Part shown: positions 48,001-60,021 of the stretch, one piece after another
Layout of the letters: every line of letters begins with the position of its first letter
How positions within the stretch are numbered: position 1 is the stretch's first letter
Source of the DNA: Onthophagus taurus
Taxonomy: Eukaryota > Arthropoda > Insecta > Coleoptera > Scarabaeidae
Direction: 5' to 3'
Length of the DNA: 64,000 bases
Assembly: GCF_036711975.1 (NCBI RefSeq)
Contig: NC_091970.1
Location: 2,053,501 to 2,117,500, forward strand
Translations under genes and position numbers: made by a program
Notes under the pieces: model-generated
Told to the model about the DNA's origin: nothing
The model's database searches: none
What the model saw: only the letters and a program-made list of their open reading frames with translations

Positions 48001-51000
48001 ACGGCAAACATAATTTTTGTATTTGTTGTTCGAGGGCAATAACGTTCACTTGGGGTTCTTGAGACGCCGCTCCATCATCAGTAATCGTATACAAATCAGT
48101 TTCACCAAGAACCTCATTAATAAGGAGCAAAGCTGCCCCTAATGAGTCAATATGCGACGTTGAAGCTCCTTCGCACGCTTTTAATCGTTCTGGACCGGTT
48201 AAACCACATGATATTTGACATACAGCTTGATAATAAAGTAGATTATATACAACTTTTACTATTGTAGTAAAATAAACTAAAATATAAAAATATTGATTAA
48301 AAAAATTCAATGATAACAATATTAATATTACCTTGATCGACGTGGAGTGGTAACAACAGAACAAACTGTAAAAGTAAAGCGATGGGATCGCGTAATAACA
48401 AAGGAACTTCTCGGTCCACGGCCGCTAAAGCATTCGTGGGTGTCGCAGGGTAACCGGATAATTGTTGCAGATTCATCCATGCTGGCCACAAGGCTAAAAC
48501 TCGTGCGTGTAAAGCTAATACGTGTAGTAACGGTACTGAAATTAAGAAAAAAGTATTAAAAATGTTTAAGTCAAAATAAAAAGTGAGGTTAAATTTGAAA
48601 TAAATTCATTTTATTTTTTTGACGTTGGTAGAAAATTTAATTCTAAGTGTCAAAGTCAAAAAAAAAAGTGAGGTTAAGTTTAATTATTTGAAATAAATTA
48701 ATTTTATTCTTTTTTCGTACTTATAATTGGAGTTAAAGTTGATTTTTAACTATAAATCGCGTTTGCGACCAATTTAATTCAAAAAATAATCGGGAACGAG
48801 CACAATTTTGTTGTAAATTAGCGCATTTCAAAAAAGAACTAGTTAAGGTTATGTTAGATGTTTAAATTAGACGTATTGATACAAGATTATCAAAATTAAT
48901 GAAATGAGTGAAAATAATAATGAATCAATGTCTATCTATTAATTAATTCAAATTTTAATAATTTTACTTAAAATCGCATTTAATTTATTTTTTTGACGTT
49001 GGTAGTTTGGAATCGAAAATTTAATTTTAAAGTGTCATTGTCAAAATAAAAAAGTGAGGTTAAATTCGATTATTGGAAATAAATTAATTTTATTCTTTTT
49101 TCGTACTTATAATTGGAGTAAAGACTGATTTTACATTATTTTATTACACTACATGTGCGAAAACAAAAATAAGTGACACGCCAGTTTCATTTTTAAAGTG
49201 TACTACAACTATATACACAAATTAGGACCTCAACCGAAACGAAAATAGATATATTCTAGGTTAAATGTGGATAATTAAACGTTATCTTTGAATCTGTTAA
49301 CGTAATTGGGATTTAATTATGAATGCAATGTAACATAACCTAAATTTGACATTAAAAAATGTTGTGTTTTGTGAACACTCCTCTATGTTGTCGTGGTTAT
49401 ATGTTTTTAGACTCATCATTGGCGCCAGTAATTTCATAAGTGTGCAGACTTTTCTGATCCATGCATGTATGATTTCAACTTGCATGCCAGTTGATGTTTA
49501 CACATGCCATTTAATTTTACTGGCGCGCCAGTTTGTATTGACGCCACTAAATCCATGCATGTCTAATCTCACTATAACTTCAGTTATAAAATTTCTATTA
49601 CATGATAACTAACATTCGGTTTAAAATATCAACCTCAATTTTGACATAATTGTAATCTTCATTAAAAATCCTTTAAAATGAGTACAAACACGACATATTT
49701 ATCTTCAATATTAATGAAATTATGGTCAACTTCCGGTTAAGAATGTCAATTTTGTCATATTTGTAATCGTCGTGAAAAATCCTTTAAAATGAGTACAAAC
49801 ATGATACGTTTAATTCCAATATTACTCGAGATATAAGCAACTTCCGGTTTGAAATGTCAATGTCATTTTGACATATTCTTAATTTTTATAAAATGTCTTA
49901 ATATTTATCACAAAAACAAAAATATAATAAAAAAAAAATAAAAAATTAAGGTTGGTATTATAAACTGCTATCTTCATTGTTGCTAACTTCGGGTTTAATG
50001 TTTTTTTATTCTAACTTTTTTATTTTTTGAGATAAGTGCGTCATCTTTGGACTCATTTTAAAGGGTTTTTAATGAAGATGACAAATAGGTCAAAATTGAC
50101 GTTGACGTTTCAAACCGGAAGTGATTGTATTTCCATTAATATCAAAGATAAATATGTGAAGTTTGGAGTCATTTTAAAGGATTTTTTATGAAGTTGACAA
50201 ATATGTCAAAATTAAAAGTTAAAAGTTCGAACTTTTTAGTTTTTTGAGATAAATGCGTCAAGTTTGAACACATTTTAAAGGTTTTTTTAATAAAGAATAT
50301 ATCATGAAGTTGTCCATTTGTTTATTATATGATAACTAACTTTAGGTTTAAAATGTCAACCTCAATTTTGACATATTTTTAATCTTCATTAAAAATTCTT
50401 TAAAATGAGTACAAACACGACATATTTATCTTCAATATTAATAAAATTATGGTCAACTTCCGGTTAAGAATGTCAATTTTGACATATTTGTAATCGTCGT
50501 GAAAAATCCTTTAAAATGAGTACAAACATGATACGTTTAATTCCAATATTACTCGAGATATAAGCAACTTCCGGTTTGAAATGTCAATGTCATTTTGACA
50601 TATTCTTAATTTTTATAAAATGTCTTAATATTTATCACAAAACCAAAAATATAATAAAAAAAAATAAAAAATTAAGGTTGGTATTATAAACTGCTATCTT
50701 CATTGTTGCTAACTTCGGGTTTAATGTTTTTTTATTCTAACTTTTTTATTTTTTGAGATAAGTGCGTCATCTTTGGACTCATTTTAAAGGGTTTTTAATG
50801 AAGATGACAAATAGGTCAAAATTGACGTTGACGTTTCAAACCGGAAGTGATTGTATTTCCATTAATATCAAAGATAAATATGTGAAGTTTGGAGTCATTT
50901 TAAAGGATTTTTTATGAAGTTGACAAATATGTCAAAATTAAAAGTTAAAAGTTCGAACTTTTTAGTTTTTTGAGATAAATGCGTCAAGTTTGAACACATT

Positions 51001-54000
51001 TTAAAGGTTTTTTTAATAAAGAATATATCATGAAGTTGTCCATTTGTTTATTATATGATAACTAACTTTAGGTTTAAAATGTCAACCTCAATTTTGACAT
51101 ATTTTTAATCTTCATTAAAAATTCTTTAAAATGAGTACAAACACGACATATTTATCTTCAATATTAATAAAATTATGGTCAACTTCCGGTTAAGAATGTC
51201 AATTTTGACATATTTGTAATCGTCGTGAAATATCCTTTAAAATGAGTACAAACATGATACGTTTAATTCCAATATTACTCGAGATATAAGCAACTTCCGG
51301 TTTGAAATGTCAATGTCATTTTGACATATTCTTAAGTTTTATAAAATGTCTTAATATTTATCACAAAAACAAAAATATAATAAAAAAAAAATAAAAAATT
51401 AAGGTTGGTATTATAAACTGCTATCTTCATTGTTGCTAACTTCGGGTTTAATGTTTTTTTATTCTAACTTTTTTATTTTTTGAGATAAGTGCGTCATCTT
51501 TGGACTCATTTTAAAGGGTTTTTAATGAAGATGACAAATAGGTCAAAATTGACGTTGACGTTTCAAACCGGAAGTGATTGTATTTCCATTAATATCAAAG
51601 ATAAATATGTGAAGTTTGGAGTCATTTTAAAGGATTTTTTATGAAGTTGACAAATATGTCAAAATTAAAAGTTAAAAGTTCGACCTTTTTAGTTTTTTGA
51701 GATAAATGCGTCAAGTTTGGACACATTTTAAAGGTTTTTTTAATAAAGAATATATCATGAAGTTGTCCATTTGTCTATTATATGATAACTAACTTTAGGT
51801 TTAAAATGTCAACCTCAATTTTGACATATTTTTAATCTTCATTAAAAATTCTTTAAAATGAGTACAAACACGACATATTTATCTTCAATATTAATGAAAT
51901 TATGGTCAACTTCCGGTTAAGAATGTCAATTTTGTCATATTTGTAATCGTCGTGAAAAATCCTTTAAAATGAGTACAAACATGATACGTTTAATTCCAAT
52001 ATTACTCGAGATATAAGCAACTTCCGGTTTGAAATGTCAATGTCATTTTGACATATTCTTAATTTTTATAAAATGTCTTAATATTTATCACAAAAACAAA
52101 AATATAATAAAAAAAAAATACAAAATTAAGGTTGGTATTATAAACTGCTATCTTCATTGTTGCTAACTTCGGGTTTAATGTTTTTTTATTCTAACTTTTT
52201 TATTTTTTGAGATAAGTGCGTCATCTTTGGACTCATTTTAAAGGGTTTTTAATGAAGATGACAAATAGGTCAAAATTGACGTTGACGTTTCAAACCGGAA
52301 GTGATTGTATTTCCATTAATATCAAAGATAAATATGTGAAGTTTGGAGTCATTTTAAAGGATTTTTTATGAAGTTGACAAATATGTCAAAATTAAAAGTT
52401 AAAAGTTCGACCTTTTTAGTTTTTTGAGATAAATGCGTCAAGTTTGGACACATTTTAAAGGTTTTTTTAATAAAGAATATATCATGAAGTTGTCCATTTG
52501 TCTATTATATGATAACTAACTTTAGGTTTAAAATGTCAACCTCAATTTTGACATATTTTTAATCTTCATTAAAAATTCTTTAAAATGAGTACAAACACGA
52601 CATATTTATCTTCAATATTAATGAAATTATGGTCAACTTCCGGTTAAGAATGTCAATTTTGTCATATTTGTAATCGTCGTGAAAAATCCTTTAAAATGAG
52701 TACAAACATGATACGTTTAATTCCAATATTACTCGAGATATAAGCAACTTCCGGTTTGAAATGTCAATGTCATTTTGACATATTCTTAATTTTTATAAAA
52801 TGTCTTAATATTTATCACAAAAACAAAAATATAATAAAAAAAAAATAAAAAATTAAGGTTGGTATTATAAACTGCTATCTTCATTGTTGCTAACTTCGGG
52901 TTTAATGTTTTTTTATTCTAACTTTTTTATTTTTTGAGATAAGTGCGTCATCTTTGGACTCATTTTAAAGGGTTTTTAATGAAGATGACAAATAGGTCAA
53001 AATTGACGTTGACGTTTCAAACCGGAAGTGACTGTATCTCCATTAATATCAAAGTTAAATATGCCGAGTTTGGACTCATTTTAAAGGTTATTTTGTGAAG
53101 ATTACGAATATAATAAAATTAAAGTTGACTCTAGATTCTACTTCTAAAGGTCTATTCTTAGAGAGTTGCGTCTCGCTATGGAAACTATGTTTTGCGAAAC
53201 GTTTTGCGTCGCGTTTCCACTAAAAACGATAAAATGTCGCTTAGTCAAGTGATGTATAATTAATTCAAATTTTAATAATTTCACACAAAATCGTATTTAA
53301 TTTTTTTTTTTGAAGTTGGTAGTTTTTTTAATTTAATTTTAAAGTGTCATTGTCAAAATAAAAAGTGAGGTTAAGTTTAATTATTTAAAATAAATTAATT
53401 TTACTCTTTTTTTGTACTTATAATGACTAAAATATACTTACTTATGCAATCTCGTTTAGGTAACAAAGGATTCAAAGGTTCACCAGTAGTAACCAAAGTT
53501 CCCGATCGTTGAGTCAACGCAATTTCGAGGTTAGTGCGCGCTATCGACGTCACAAATAAAAACAAACTTTGATTGCTACACTGCGGATTTTGTATTTTAA
53601 ACATCGGCTTGGTTTGCGCATTATTCGTCATGTCCTCCATCGCTCGACTCATCGCCTCGCTCAAATTCGATTTGTTCGGCTTTTGGTGCGTTTCCCCTAA
53701 AACGCTGCTCAACTCGTTAATGACTTGTTCCATGCTCGTGGGGCGCGATCGCACCATTTGGGTGCAATCCCCCAATTGTGGGGATAAGGGAAGTACCGAA
53801 TTCGCTAATTGGCGGCATAACGGGCAGTGATATTCACCTCTAAAATAAAATTTTAGTTATTATAAATTGTTTTTTAAGTTAATAAATTAATTTACTTTTC
53901 GGGGGATAAATTTTGTTGTCTTTGTTGCGATCGGAGCGAGTGTAAATAAGATTTTAAACAGTCTAAATGTAAGTGATGTCCGCAAGTTTGGACGTGAACT

Positions 54001-57000
54001 CCACCTTCCCATCCAACGTTAATTGATAATAACCAAGATTGCTACAAAAAAAAATTTATTGATATAAAATGTTTTTTTTTAAGGTGATTTTTAATTACTG
54101 GGTCAAAATGTTGTCCTAATTGTTCCACCCTCCTATCAAATTCGGTTATAAGCGTATCATCTCGTCTTAATCCATCTTTTTCTTCTTCGCAAGTTGGTAA
54201 AACGGCCCTTTCGGGGTAACACTGCCTCCTTCTATGTCCAATAATACTAGTAGCTTGCACCAAAACGACTAATCCCATCGGTTTATCCTCTGTACTAGGC
54301 GTGCTTTGATTACAAATCACGCAATCATATTCTTGGACGTTTAAGCCACCTTCAGGTTGCCAATCCATTTCTGTCGCGCTCGCTTCTTCCTCCATTTGTT
54401 TCTCCATAAATTGTTTCTGTTTCGAGGCAAACTCCGCCATCAATTTTTGTTGGCGCTCTTTCGCCCGCCTTCTTCGTTCCTCGCGAACGCTATCCTCTTT
54501 CGTTTCTTGCGGATTCTCCTCACATTCCTCCAATTTCGGCCATAACCTTTCCTTCGTCTCTTGAATAAACCGTTTGCAATCATCGTCCAAATTCCAAATT
54601 CGTTTAAGTAACTTCGCAACGTAAAAGGGGCCATCACCGTACATATTTTCGTCGCCCGCCAACGTTTCATCGGTGACATCTTCGGGATGAAAGCTGTCCA
54701 ACGATCCGGAAAGTTGCGAGTGAAGTTTTAAAAGGAGGGAGATTATGCTTTCGTCGACGCGAACTGTTGGGGGGTTTACGGTGGCGTTTTCAACGTTTTG
54801 TCGTCGTCTGTATGGATACGATTTGCGGTGACTAGAAGATGTGGACGGAATTAATTCTTTGCTGGTCGATGAACGGTGGGGCCAATTTTGTGAGGTTCTC
54901 CCCACTTCGTTTCCGGCCAAAACGGCTGGTCTTACACTTCTCGTTATTGCTGATACGAACGAAGGTACCGAATGAGAAGCTAAAAAGTGAATTATTAATT
55001 AATTAACGAATAACGAGGGATAGAAACTGTGGGAAATATCAGATAGATAGAATTATGAGCAGAAATTAAAAAACGAGGTGTTAAAAATGGTGTTCTGGAA
55101 TGTAGCGGGGATTACGAATAAGGGAGGAAAGTTCTGGGAATATTTGAAGGGATTTGAGGTGAATTGTCAAAGAAATTAAATTTACAGTTTCCTGTAAATA
55201 ATAACTAAAAATTAAAAAAAACATATTTCTGATATTTGAAACAAATACATTTGTTGAACTATTTAATTTATATTTGTTTTACACAAAAGTTGGAATAGAT
55301 TGCATTATTTCACATTTTTTTATTAATATTTAATATTATTATTAAATGACTTAGTGAATTATTGATAGATGGCGCTCATATATATTTATTAATAAAGTCC
55401 CTAGTGTCAAGCGGGAAATTTAAAACTATGTCGTTCTGTTGATAACATTACGTCAAATTTACTTTCTTTTTTTCCCGTGGTACTCTGAAGAGTCGAAAGT
55501 GCAAAATATTTTTGTAAATAAGTGATGAGATGCAGTGACAAGCTGTCAAACCGCCATTTTAGCTCGAAAACAGGCTTCATGAACCGCGGTACTTTGTAAA
55601 TCTAGGGACTTTATTTTTTAAAGTCCCTAGATTTACAAAGTACCGCACGGTTTATGGAATTTATGAAGATTTGACAGCTTGTCACCACTTATTTACAAAA
55701 ATAATGCCGTCTAGTTGCCTTTGGAGTTGCAAAAATAGCAGTAAGAAGGGTTTTCGACTCTTCAGAGTACCACGAGAAAAAAAATAAAGGAAATTTTGCG
55801 TAATTTTATCAACAGAACGACATAGCTTTAAATTTCCCGCTTGATTTTCGAGTCAAAATGGCGGCAAACCGGGCTAGTTTTATAATCTAGGGACTTTATT
55901 TAAATAAACAAAGCAACATTTGTTTGTATTAAAAAATTTTCTGAAGTGTCAAATAAAAAATCCCGTTTTTTAAGATGGATTACGAAAAGTTTAACTTGTT
56001 AGAATGTTACATATTAGAAAATAAAATTTCTTTTTGTACCGTAATTTACAGGAAACTGTAAATTTAATTTCTTTAAAAATAATAAAGCCAACACTAAGTG
56101 TTAAGCTGTAGGGTTGTTAATCGAAAGTTGGAATGAATTTTAAATGAATCTTTGTCATAAATATTTTTGACGTTTAAATGTCAGTGGTTTCTTACCATTA
56201 TTATTGTTTTATTTAAAATTTTTAAACTAAATTAAATTTTGAAGCAACAAAAATTAATTTGAAAATCAATAATAATAGTAAGAAGAATACTTTGAAAGTT
56301 TGTTGCAGTCATTCAGATCCATCCTGTATACAGCGTGTCCCAGGATAGATGTTACAAGAGGTATAATGACTTAAAATGAATCAAAAACTATTTTTAGTTT
56401 AGGTAAAGTAGTTGTTCTTGATACAGAAAAATTTTATTAAGAAAAAAAAATGAAAATATACTTAAAATTCTCTCCACACCAAGCAGAGCTTAATTATACC
56501 TGTTGTAACATCTATCCTGGAACAAACTGTATATTAGAATGTATTAAAGGGAAAATTGTAAATATTAAAAAACAATTTTAGTTAATTAGTTATTTTTTAC
56601 CGGTGGAAGGGGCTCCAACGACGCTTCGTTCCCCCGGGACTGCAACTTGCATATTTTCCGCAGCGCCGGATGTTGAAGTTGAAGGTGGGGGTAAAGCTAA
56701 TACTTGACTTTGAGTTGAACTCCCCGGTGTAGAAGCGACGTCTTCTAAGTTACTACTCGGTGGCATAAGCACCATTAAGTTACTACTACTTGGGGTGTGG
56801 CTCCATTCAGCTTCCTCCAACATTAAAACGTTTCCATGGGGTTCCGCCATGACTTCGTCGCTCATTTCAGCGTCGGGTTCGGAACCCCCATCCCATTCTA
56901 AATCACCTAAAATCGCTTAATTAATAAAAAAAAATCTTTTTTTTTAAACGTACTATCAGAACTGTAATTTAACGGGGTTACTTCCGGTTCGGGGGTTAAA

Positions 57001-58101
57001 ATAACCCTCTCAATCACGGTTCTTAAATTTTCGGATAACGAATCGGAAACGAACCAATTCGCAACGTCCATATCGTTCATTTGGCGTTGAGGTTGAAGCC
57101 CGCTCGTACACATTTTCGACGACTACAAATAAAAAATTAATCAAAACTAAAAAATTTTTTAAAAATTAAATTCTACATTATCCTCCGGATCGCCCTCCTT
57201 TATGGCTTGTTCTAAAAGAAAAATTAACAATGCCAAAACGTGCTCGGATATATGCGTTTTAATGGCTTTGTATAAAACGACTAAAACAACCGCGTGGAAT
57301 ACTCTTGATCGTAAAATTTTTCTTGGGTCAATATAAGCCTCGCTGCATGGATTTGGGGTCCTAAACGGCGGCCAAGGATTCGTACCAGATCTAATTTTAT
57401 TTTTTTGTTTAGCACTAAAACAAATTAATTAATCAAAATTAATTAATAAAAAAATAATCTTAATCATACTAAGCAGTGTATCGATCCATTGACGTTTGAA
57501 ATTCTCTCCTATGCACAGCTCTTAATAAAACATGAATCGGATCGAAATGTTTATCCCAAACGCTTGATTTCGGCGAATATTGCCCTTGTTGCATCGTTCC
57601 ACATAACTCTAAAGCCGGGGGTTTGTAATTCGCAACTTCAGCTAATAACGATTCGAAATCTCGGCTTTGTGATGTTCCGCACCGTTCTGGCATCATCTCC
57701 ATTAATTGTGAGTGGGTTTTATCACCCATACAAAGCAAAGTAACCATTTCTAAACGATTTAAAGCCGTCTCTGATAAGCCTAAATTCGTTCGGACGCTAA
57801 CTAAAGTTGCTAAAAATGTTAAAAAACTTTCTAACATCGGCGTGTCTTGTTCGCCGTCGAAAAATGAATTTTGGGGTGCTTGGTAAGGGGCTAAACTCAT
57901 CCATTCTTTAATGTGGAACTTTTCGATTAAGATTTTTAAAAAGGTGTCGGCTGGTATTCGGGTTGAACAAATTTGTAATAGGTATAAATCGGCGTCGACC
58001 ATTGAGTTGCAAAAGTTGCATTGGATGTAAGTCATCGATTGACCTTTGATTTGAAGGCCGTTTCGAACCCATAATCCGTTTACTATTTCATAGAATGCTA
58101 C
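45038..58101 (-). CDS. UBR3: E3 ubiquitin-protein ligase UBR3, C-terminal ten exons (5' end outside window)
   Basis: Exons 58101-57470, 57414-57177, 57122-56954, 56906-56601, 54979-54099, 54041-53896, 53839-53442, 48535-48332, 48276-47391 and 45155-45038 join in phase to encode 1325 residues up to a TAA. UBR3 is about 1900 residues in vertebrates, so the N-terminus with the UBR box lies beyond 58101 and probably outside the window. Landmarks are [17 protein letters not shown], the split RING (CVIC at ~667, CGHHLHLDC at ~765, CPLCRQ at ~796), [25 protein letters not shown], and the C-terminal Cys/His domain ([23 protein letters not shown]) ending in RGKPLYL and [15 protein letters not shown]. 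The RING metal ligands I can see are conserved. Residues 448-665 include an acidic, Glu/Lys-rich spacer. Several introns are enlarged by repeats; others are ~50 bp. The donor after 57177 (AAT|GTAGAA) is the weakest junction. Confidence 0.93.
45457..45495. other. Palindrome with CCCTGTATA ends
   Basis: ACACCCTGTATA is followed after 7 bp by TATACAGGGGGTGT, almost a perfect inverted repeat. It sits at the edge of the family A copies in the last UBR3 intron and looks like two element ends joined head to head. Confidence 0.5.
45500..46870. repeat. Family A repeat units in the last UBR3 intron
   Basis: Contains the CTTTAAAATGAGTCCAAACA, CAACTTCCGGTTTGAAATGT, GGTTGGTATTAATATTTAA and CAAACCGGAAGTGATTGCAT blocks in family A order. 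The first unit is incomplete (its right half is cut near 46165) and the second is nearly full length, ending near 46845. The intron is 2.2 kb. Confidence 0.8.
48597..49110. repeat. Short interspersed repeat with GACGTTGGTAG and AGTGAGGTTA
   Basis: Three copies of a ~100 bp piece: TTTTTTTGACGTTGGTAG, then AAGTGTCA(T/A)(T/A)GTCAAAA and AAAAAGTGAGGTTAA followed by ATTATTTGAAATAAATT. Further copies are at about 43997-44090 (just before NSUN4 exon 3) and 53300-53400 (just after a UBR3 exon). It is non-coding, and its relation to known elements is unknown. Confidence 0.65.
49111..49609. other. UBR3 intron, unique sequence
   Basis: AT-rich, with several GCCAGT words and the 14 bp palindrome ACTGGCGCGCCAGT at 49519-49532. 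Open frames on both strands here look accidental. Confidence 0.35.
49610..53110. repeat. Family A tandem array, near-identical 727 bp units (~4.8 copies)
   Basis: The word ACATATTTTTAATCTTCATT begins at 50371, 51097, 51824 and 52551, a 726-727 bp period. Neighbouring copies differ by only a handful of bases per unit, for example GAACTTTTTAG or GACCTTTTTAG, and TTGACATATTTG or TTGTCATATTTG. The 5' unit and the last unit are more diverged at the outer edges. This array makes up most of the 4.9 kb intron between UBR3 exons 53442 and 48535. The low divergence points to recent expansion. Confidence 0.88.
55395..55611. mobile_element. AAGTCCCTAG MITE, copy 2 (inverted relative to copy 1)
   Basis: Starts AAGTCCCTAGTGTCAAGCGG and ends TTGTAAATCTAGGGACTT, with TA on both sides. 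The body reads in the opposite direction to 38658-38872: it begins with the GCGGGAAATTT part and ends with GAACCGCGGTACTTTG. Confidence 0.78.
55621..55896. mobile_element. AAGTCCCTAG MITE, copy 3 (same direction as copy 1)
   Basis: Starts AAGTCCCTAGATTTACAAAG, only 9 bp after the end of copy 2, and ends TAATCTAGGGACTT, with TA flanks. It carries extra 3' sequence relative to copy 1 (ATCAACAGAACGACATAGCT and CAAAATGGCGGCAAACC), making it 276 bp. Copies 2 and 3 together form a large inverted pair. Confidence 0.78.
56329..56531. mobile_element. 203 bp MITE with TACAG...CCAGGATAGATGTTAC ends
   Basis: The left end TACAGCGTGTCCCAGGATAG and the reverse complement of the right end, TACAGTTTGTTCCAGGATAG, match over ~43 bp with about five differences, continuing ATGTTACAA and AGGTATAAT. 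TA dinucleotides flank both ends. It is non-coding and sits near the splice donor at 56601 in a UBR3 intron. Tc1/mariner-like by its target site. Confidence 0.75.
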
Positions 58102-58282
58102 CTGTAATTAAAGAAAATCAATTTTTAGAAACAATTTAATTTGTTAATCATTTTATAATCTTCAGCGGATCCCAAAGTATGAATATTAAGTTTATTTCTA
58201 TATTTCAATTTTATAGATAATAAAATAAGTGTGAAGTTAGCAAATGTCAATTTGTTCTGTCAAAATATAAAATTTTACCTTT

Positions 58283-58650
58283 CATAACCTCACTTTCTAA
58301 TTTTTTTATCGGTTTTAATTTTTTTTCGAATTATTTTACTTTCATCTTGTAATCCACTTGATTTATTTAAACAAACACATTGTCAGGCTAATTTTCTTCC
58401 TACATTTTTCTTTTAAAATCCAAACCCTTTCTTTCTGTATTTAAGTCCCGTTTCGTTGAATTTTTCACAAATATTACTACACTCACCACTATTTTAATTG
58501 TAATCTAATCCATTTATTCTTTTTTTCCGTTTTAAAATAAATTAATTGCACGTATTGTTTTAAAAAAGACAAACAACAATAAGAAAAGTGATTTGATGTG
58601 TCAGAAAACGGGTACGTTCATTAATGCAATGATACATAACCTCAAATTAA
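58283..58650 (-). pseudogene. Copy of the RSL1D1 5' end and its promoter
   Basis: Aligns along its length with 40107-40484, i.e. RSL1D1 codons ~1-65, the 5' flank and the shared promoter. Matching words include TTGTTTTAAAAAAG, ATGTGTCAGAAAA and ACGTTCATTAATGC. The start codon is lost (ATGGAA became ATTCAA) and a stop follows, so it is dead. The promoter E-box CACGTG has become CACGTA. It lies upstream of the last visible UBR3 exon, probably within a UBR3 intron. Confidence 0.8.
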
Positions 58651-58739
58651 TTTTATTAAATAAAATAATATTTTGTTAATTCTTATATTGTTTTTTGCTC
58701 TCTACAACAAGTGTAGAGTTGGAAAAAAACATTTTCAGT

Positions 58740-58930
58740 ATTGGAGATAAATATGTCGTGTTTGTACTCATTTTAAAGGATTTTTAATGAAGATTACAAA
58801 TATGTCAAAATTGAGGTTGACATTTAAAACCTGAAGTTAGTTATCATATAATAGAAGTTTTATAACTGAAGTTAATCTAATATTAGTCACTTTTCAGTAT
58901 TTTCTTTTTATTTTTAACGTGTTTTTTGGG
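58740..58930. repeat. Family A fragment between the two RSL1D1 copies
   Basis: Reads the right arm of family A: TTTGTACTCATTTTAAAGGA, GAAGATTACAAATATGTC, then GAAGTTTTATAACTGAAGTT and GTGTTTTTTGGGTCATTTCG. Confidence 0.75.
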
Positions 58931-58997
58931 TCATTTCGCGGTCTAATTATAAAATAAGTGTGAAGTTAGCAAATTTCAAAATTTGTTCTGTCAACTT

Positions 58998-59205
58998 TGT
59001 AATTTTTTTTCGAATTATTTTACTTTCATCTTGTAATCCACTTGGTTTATTTAAACAAACACATTTTCAGGTTTATTTTCTTCCTAAATTTTTCTTTTAA
59101 AATCGAAACCCTTTTTTTCTATATTTAAAGTCCGTGACGAAAGTGAAGTGATGTGTCAGAAAACGGGTACGTTCATTAATGCGTGACACATAACCTCAAA
59201 TTAAT
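58998..59205 (-). pseudogene. Second, shorter copy of the RSL1D1 5' end and promoter
   Basis: Matches 58283-58650 (ATCTTGTAATCCACTTG, TAAACAAACACATTTTCAGG, GTGTCAGAAAACGGGTACGT) but lacks a central ~130 bp that includes most of the 5' flank. Both copies follow the same leader (AAAATAAGTGTGAAGTTAGC at 58225 and 58950), so a ~730 bp block was tandemly duplicated after insertion. Confidence 0.78.
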
Positions 59206-60021
59206 CTTATTAATTTTTTTTTTGATATTGTGTTTTTTATTTCTCTTTTATAGTTTCAGCAGTAAAAAAAGCTTTCTAAGCTCCATTTTCAAACAACGAA
59301 AATTTTACTACTTTATATTGATTTTAAAACATGAGATAACAAAATTCCCTGTTAATTTCACCAAAGCGTTGCAATAATTAATGTAAAGTATTTGCACGAA
59401 CAAAGAAAAATCTGTTGATAGTTGAACGTTGTGATTAATCATCGAGATAAAACAGGATGTACATTATTAATTATAATTTGTATTAATCAAGATAAGTGAC
59501 AATTTAAACGTCAAAACATAACCAACAAAAAATGACTTTTTTGCTGTTGTAGCAAAACTTAGATTTTGTGTGTTTAGATTAAGAAAAGTTAACAGGTTAT
59601 CGTAATCGCTGCTTTTTTTCTGATTGAGACAACCAAAACGGAACAAACTTTTATGATAATTAAAGGTTTGAATAACAAGTTCTTTAAACGGCTGTTTAAT
59701 TTGATTCAGACAAATATAGATACCAACAGACTTCAATAACAGCACAAAGTTCGCTGCACCTTCCTTTGTTTATATACAAACTATAAACATCACGCTCTAT
59801 AATTAAATTAAAAAAGGACTTATCTTATTGGATTTTCCAATGCAACACAGTACAGTATACAGTATAATTCATAATAATAAGTTTAAGATTGAAATACTTT
59901 TTGCCGTCATTGTATACATGACAAGATAAAGTGGGGGTAACCATAGCAACAAGAGAGTGGAGGCCAACACGAGCTCAGTAAGCAAAAACCGCGCCGAAAA
60001 CCGAGCCCGTTTTTACACGTT
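59206..60021. other. Upstream region of the secreted-protein gene
   Basis: AT-rich. A minus-strand open frame at 59467-59745 resembles nothing known. Near the gene, TCAGT within GAGCTCAGTAAGC (about 59969-59981) fits the arthropod initiator, and GTATACAGTATAATTC lies further upstream. A TATA box at -30 is not evident. Confidence 0.35.

Larger units (their letters stand above)
55169..56074. mobile_element. 906 bp segment bounded by a perfect 31 bp inverted repeat, with nested MITEs
   Basis: 55169-55199 (core AAATTTACAGTTTCCTGTAA) and 56044-56074 are perfect complements. Between them lie two other MITEs (55395-55611, 55621-55896), so this looks like an older element into which younger ones jumped. 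It lies wholly inside a UBR3 intron. No transposase sequence is visible. Confidence 0.65.

Noticed and set aside
48203-48230. Splice acceptor of the UBR3 exon at TTATTATCAAG
   Set aside because: An acceptor at 48277 adds [16 protein letters not shown], which fits UBR3 and keeps the phase with the preceding exon.
59467-59745. 92-codon minus-strand frame as a missing UBR3 exon or separate gene
   Set aside because: No UBR3-like sequence, no matching splice phase to the exon at 58101, and low-complexity composition.
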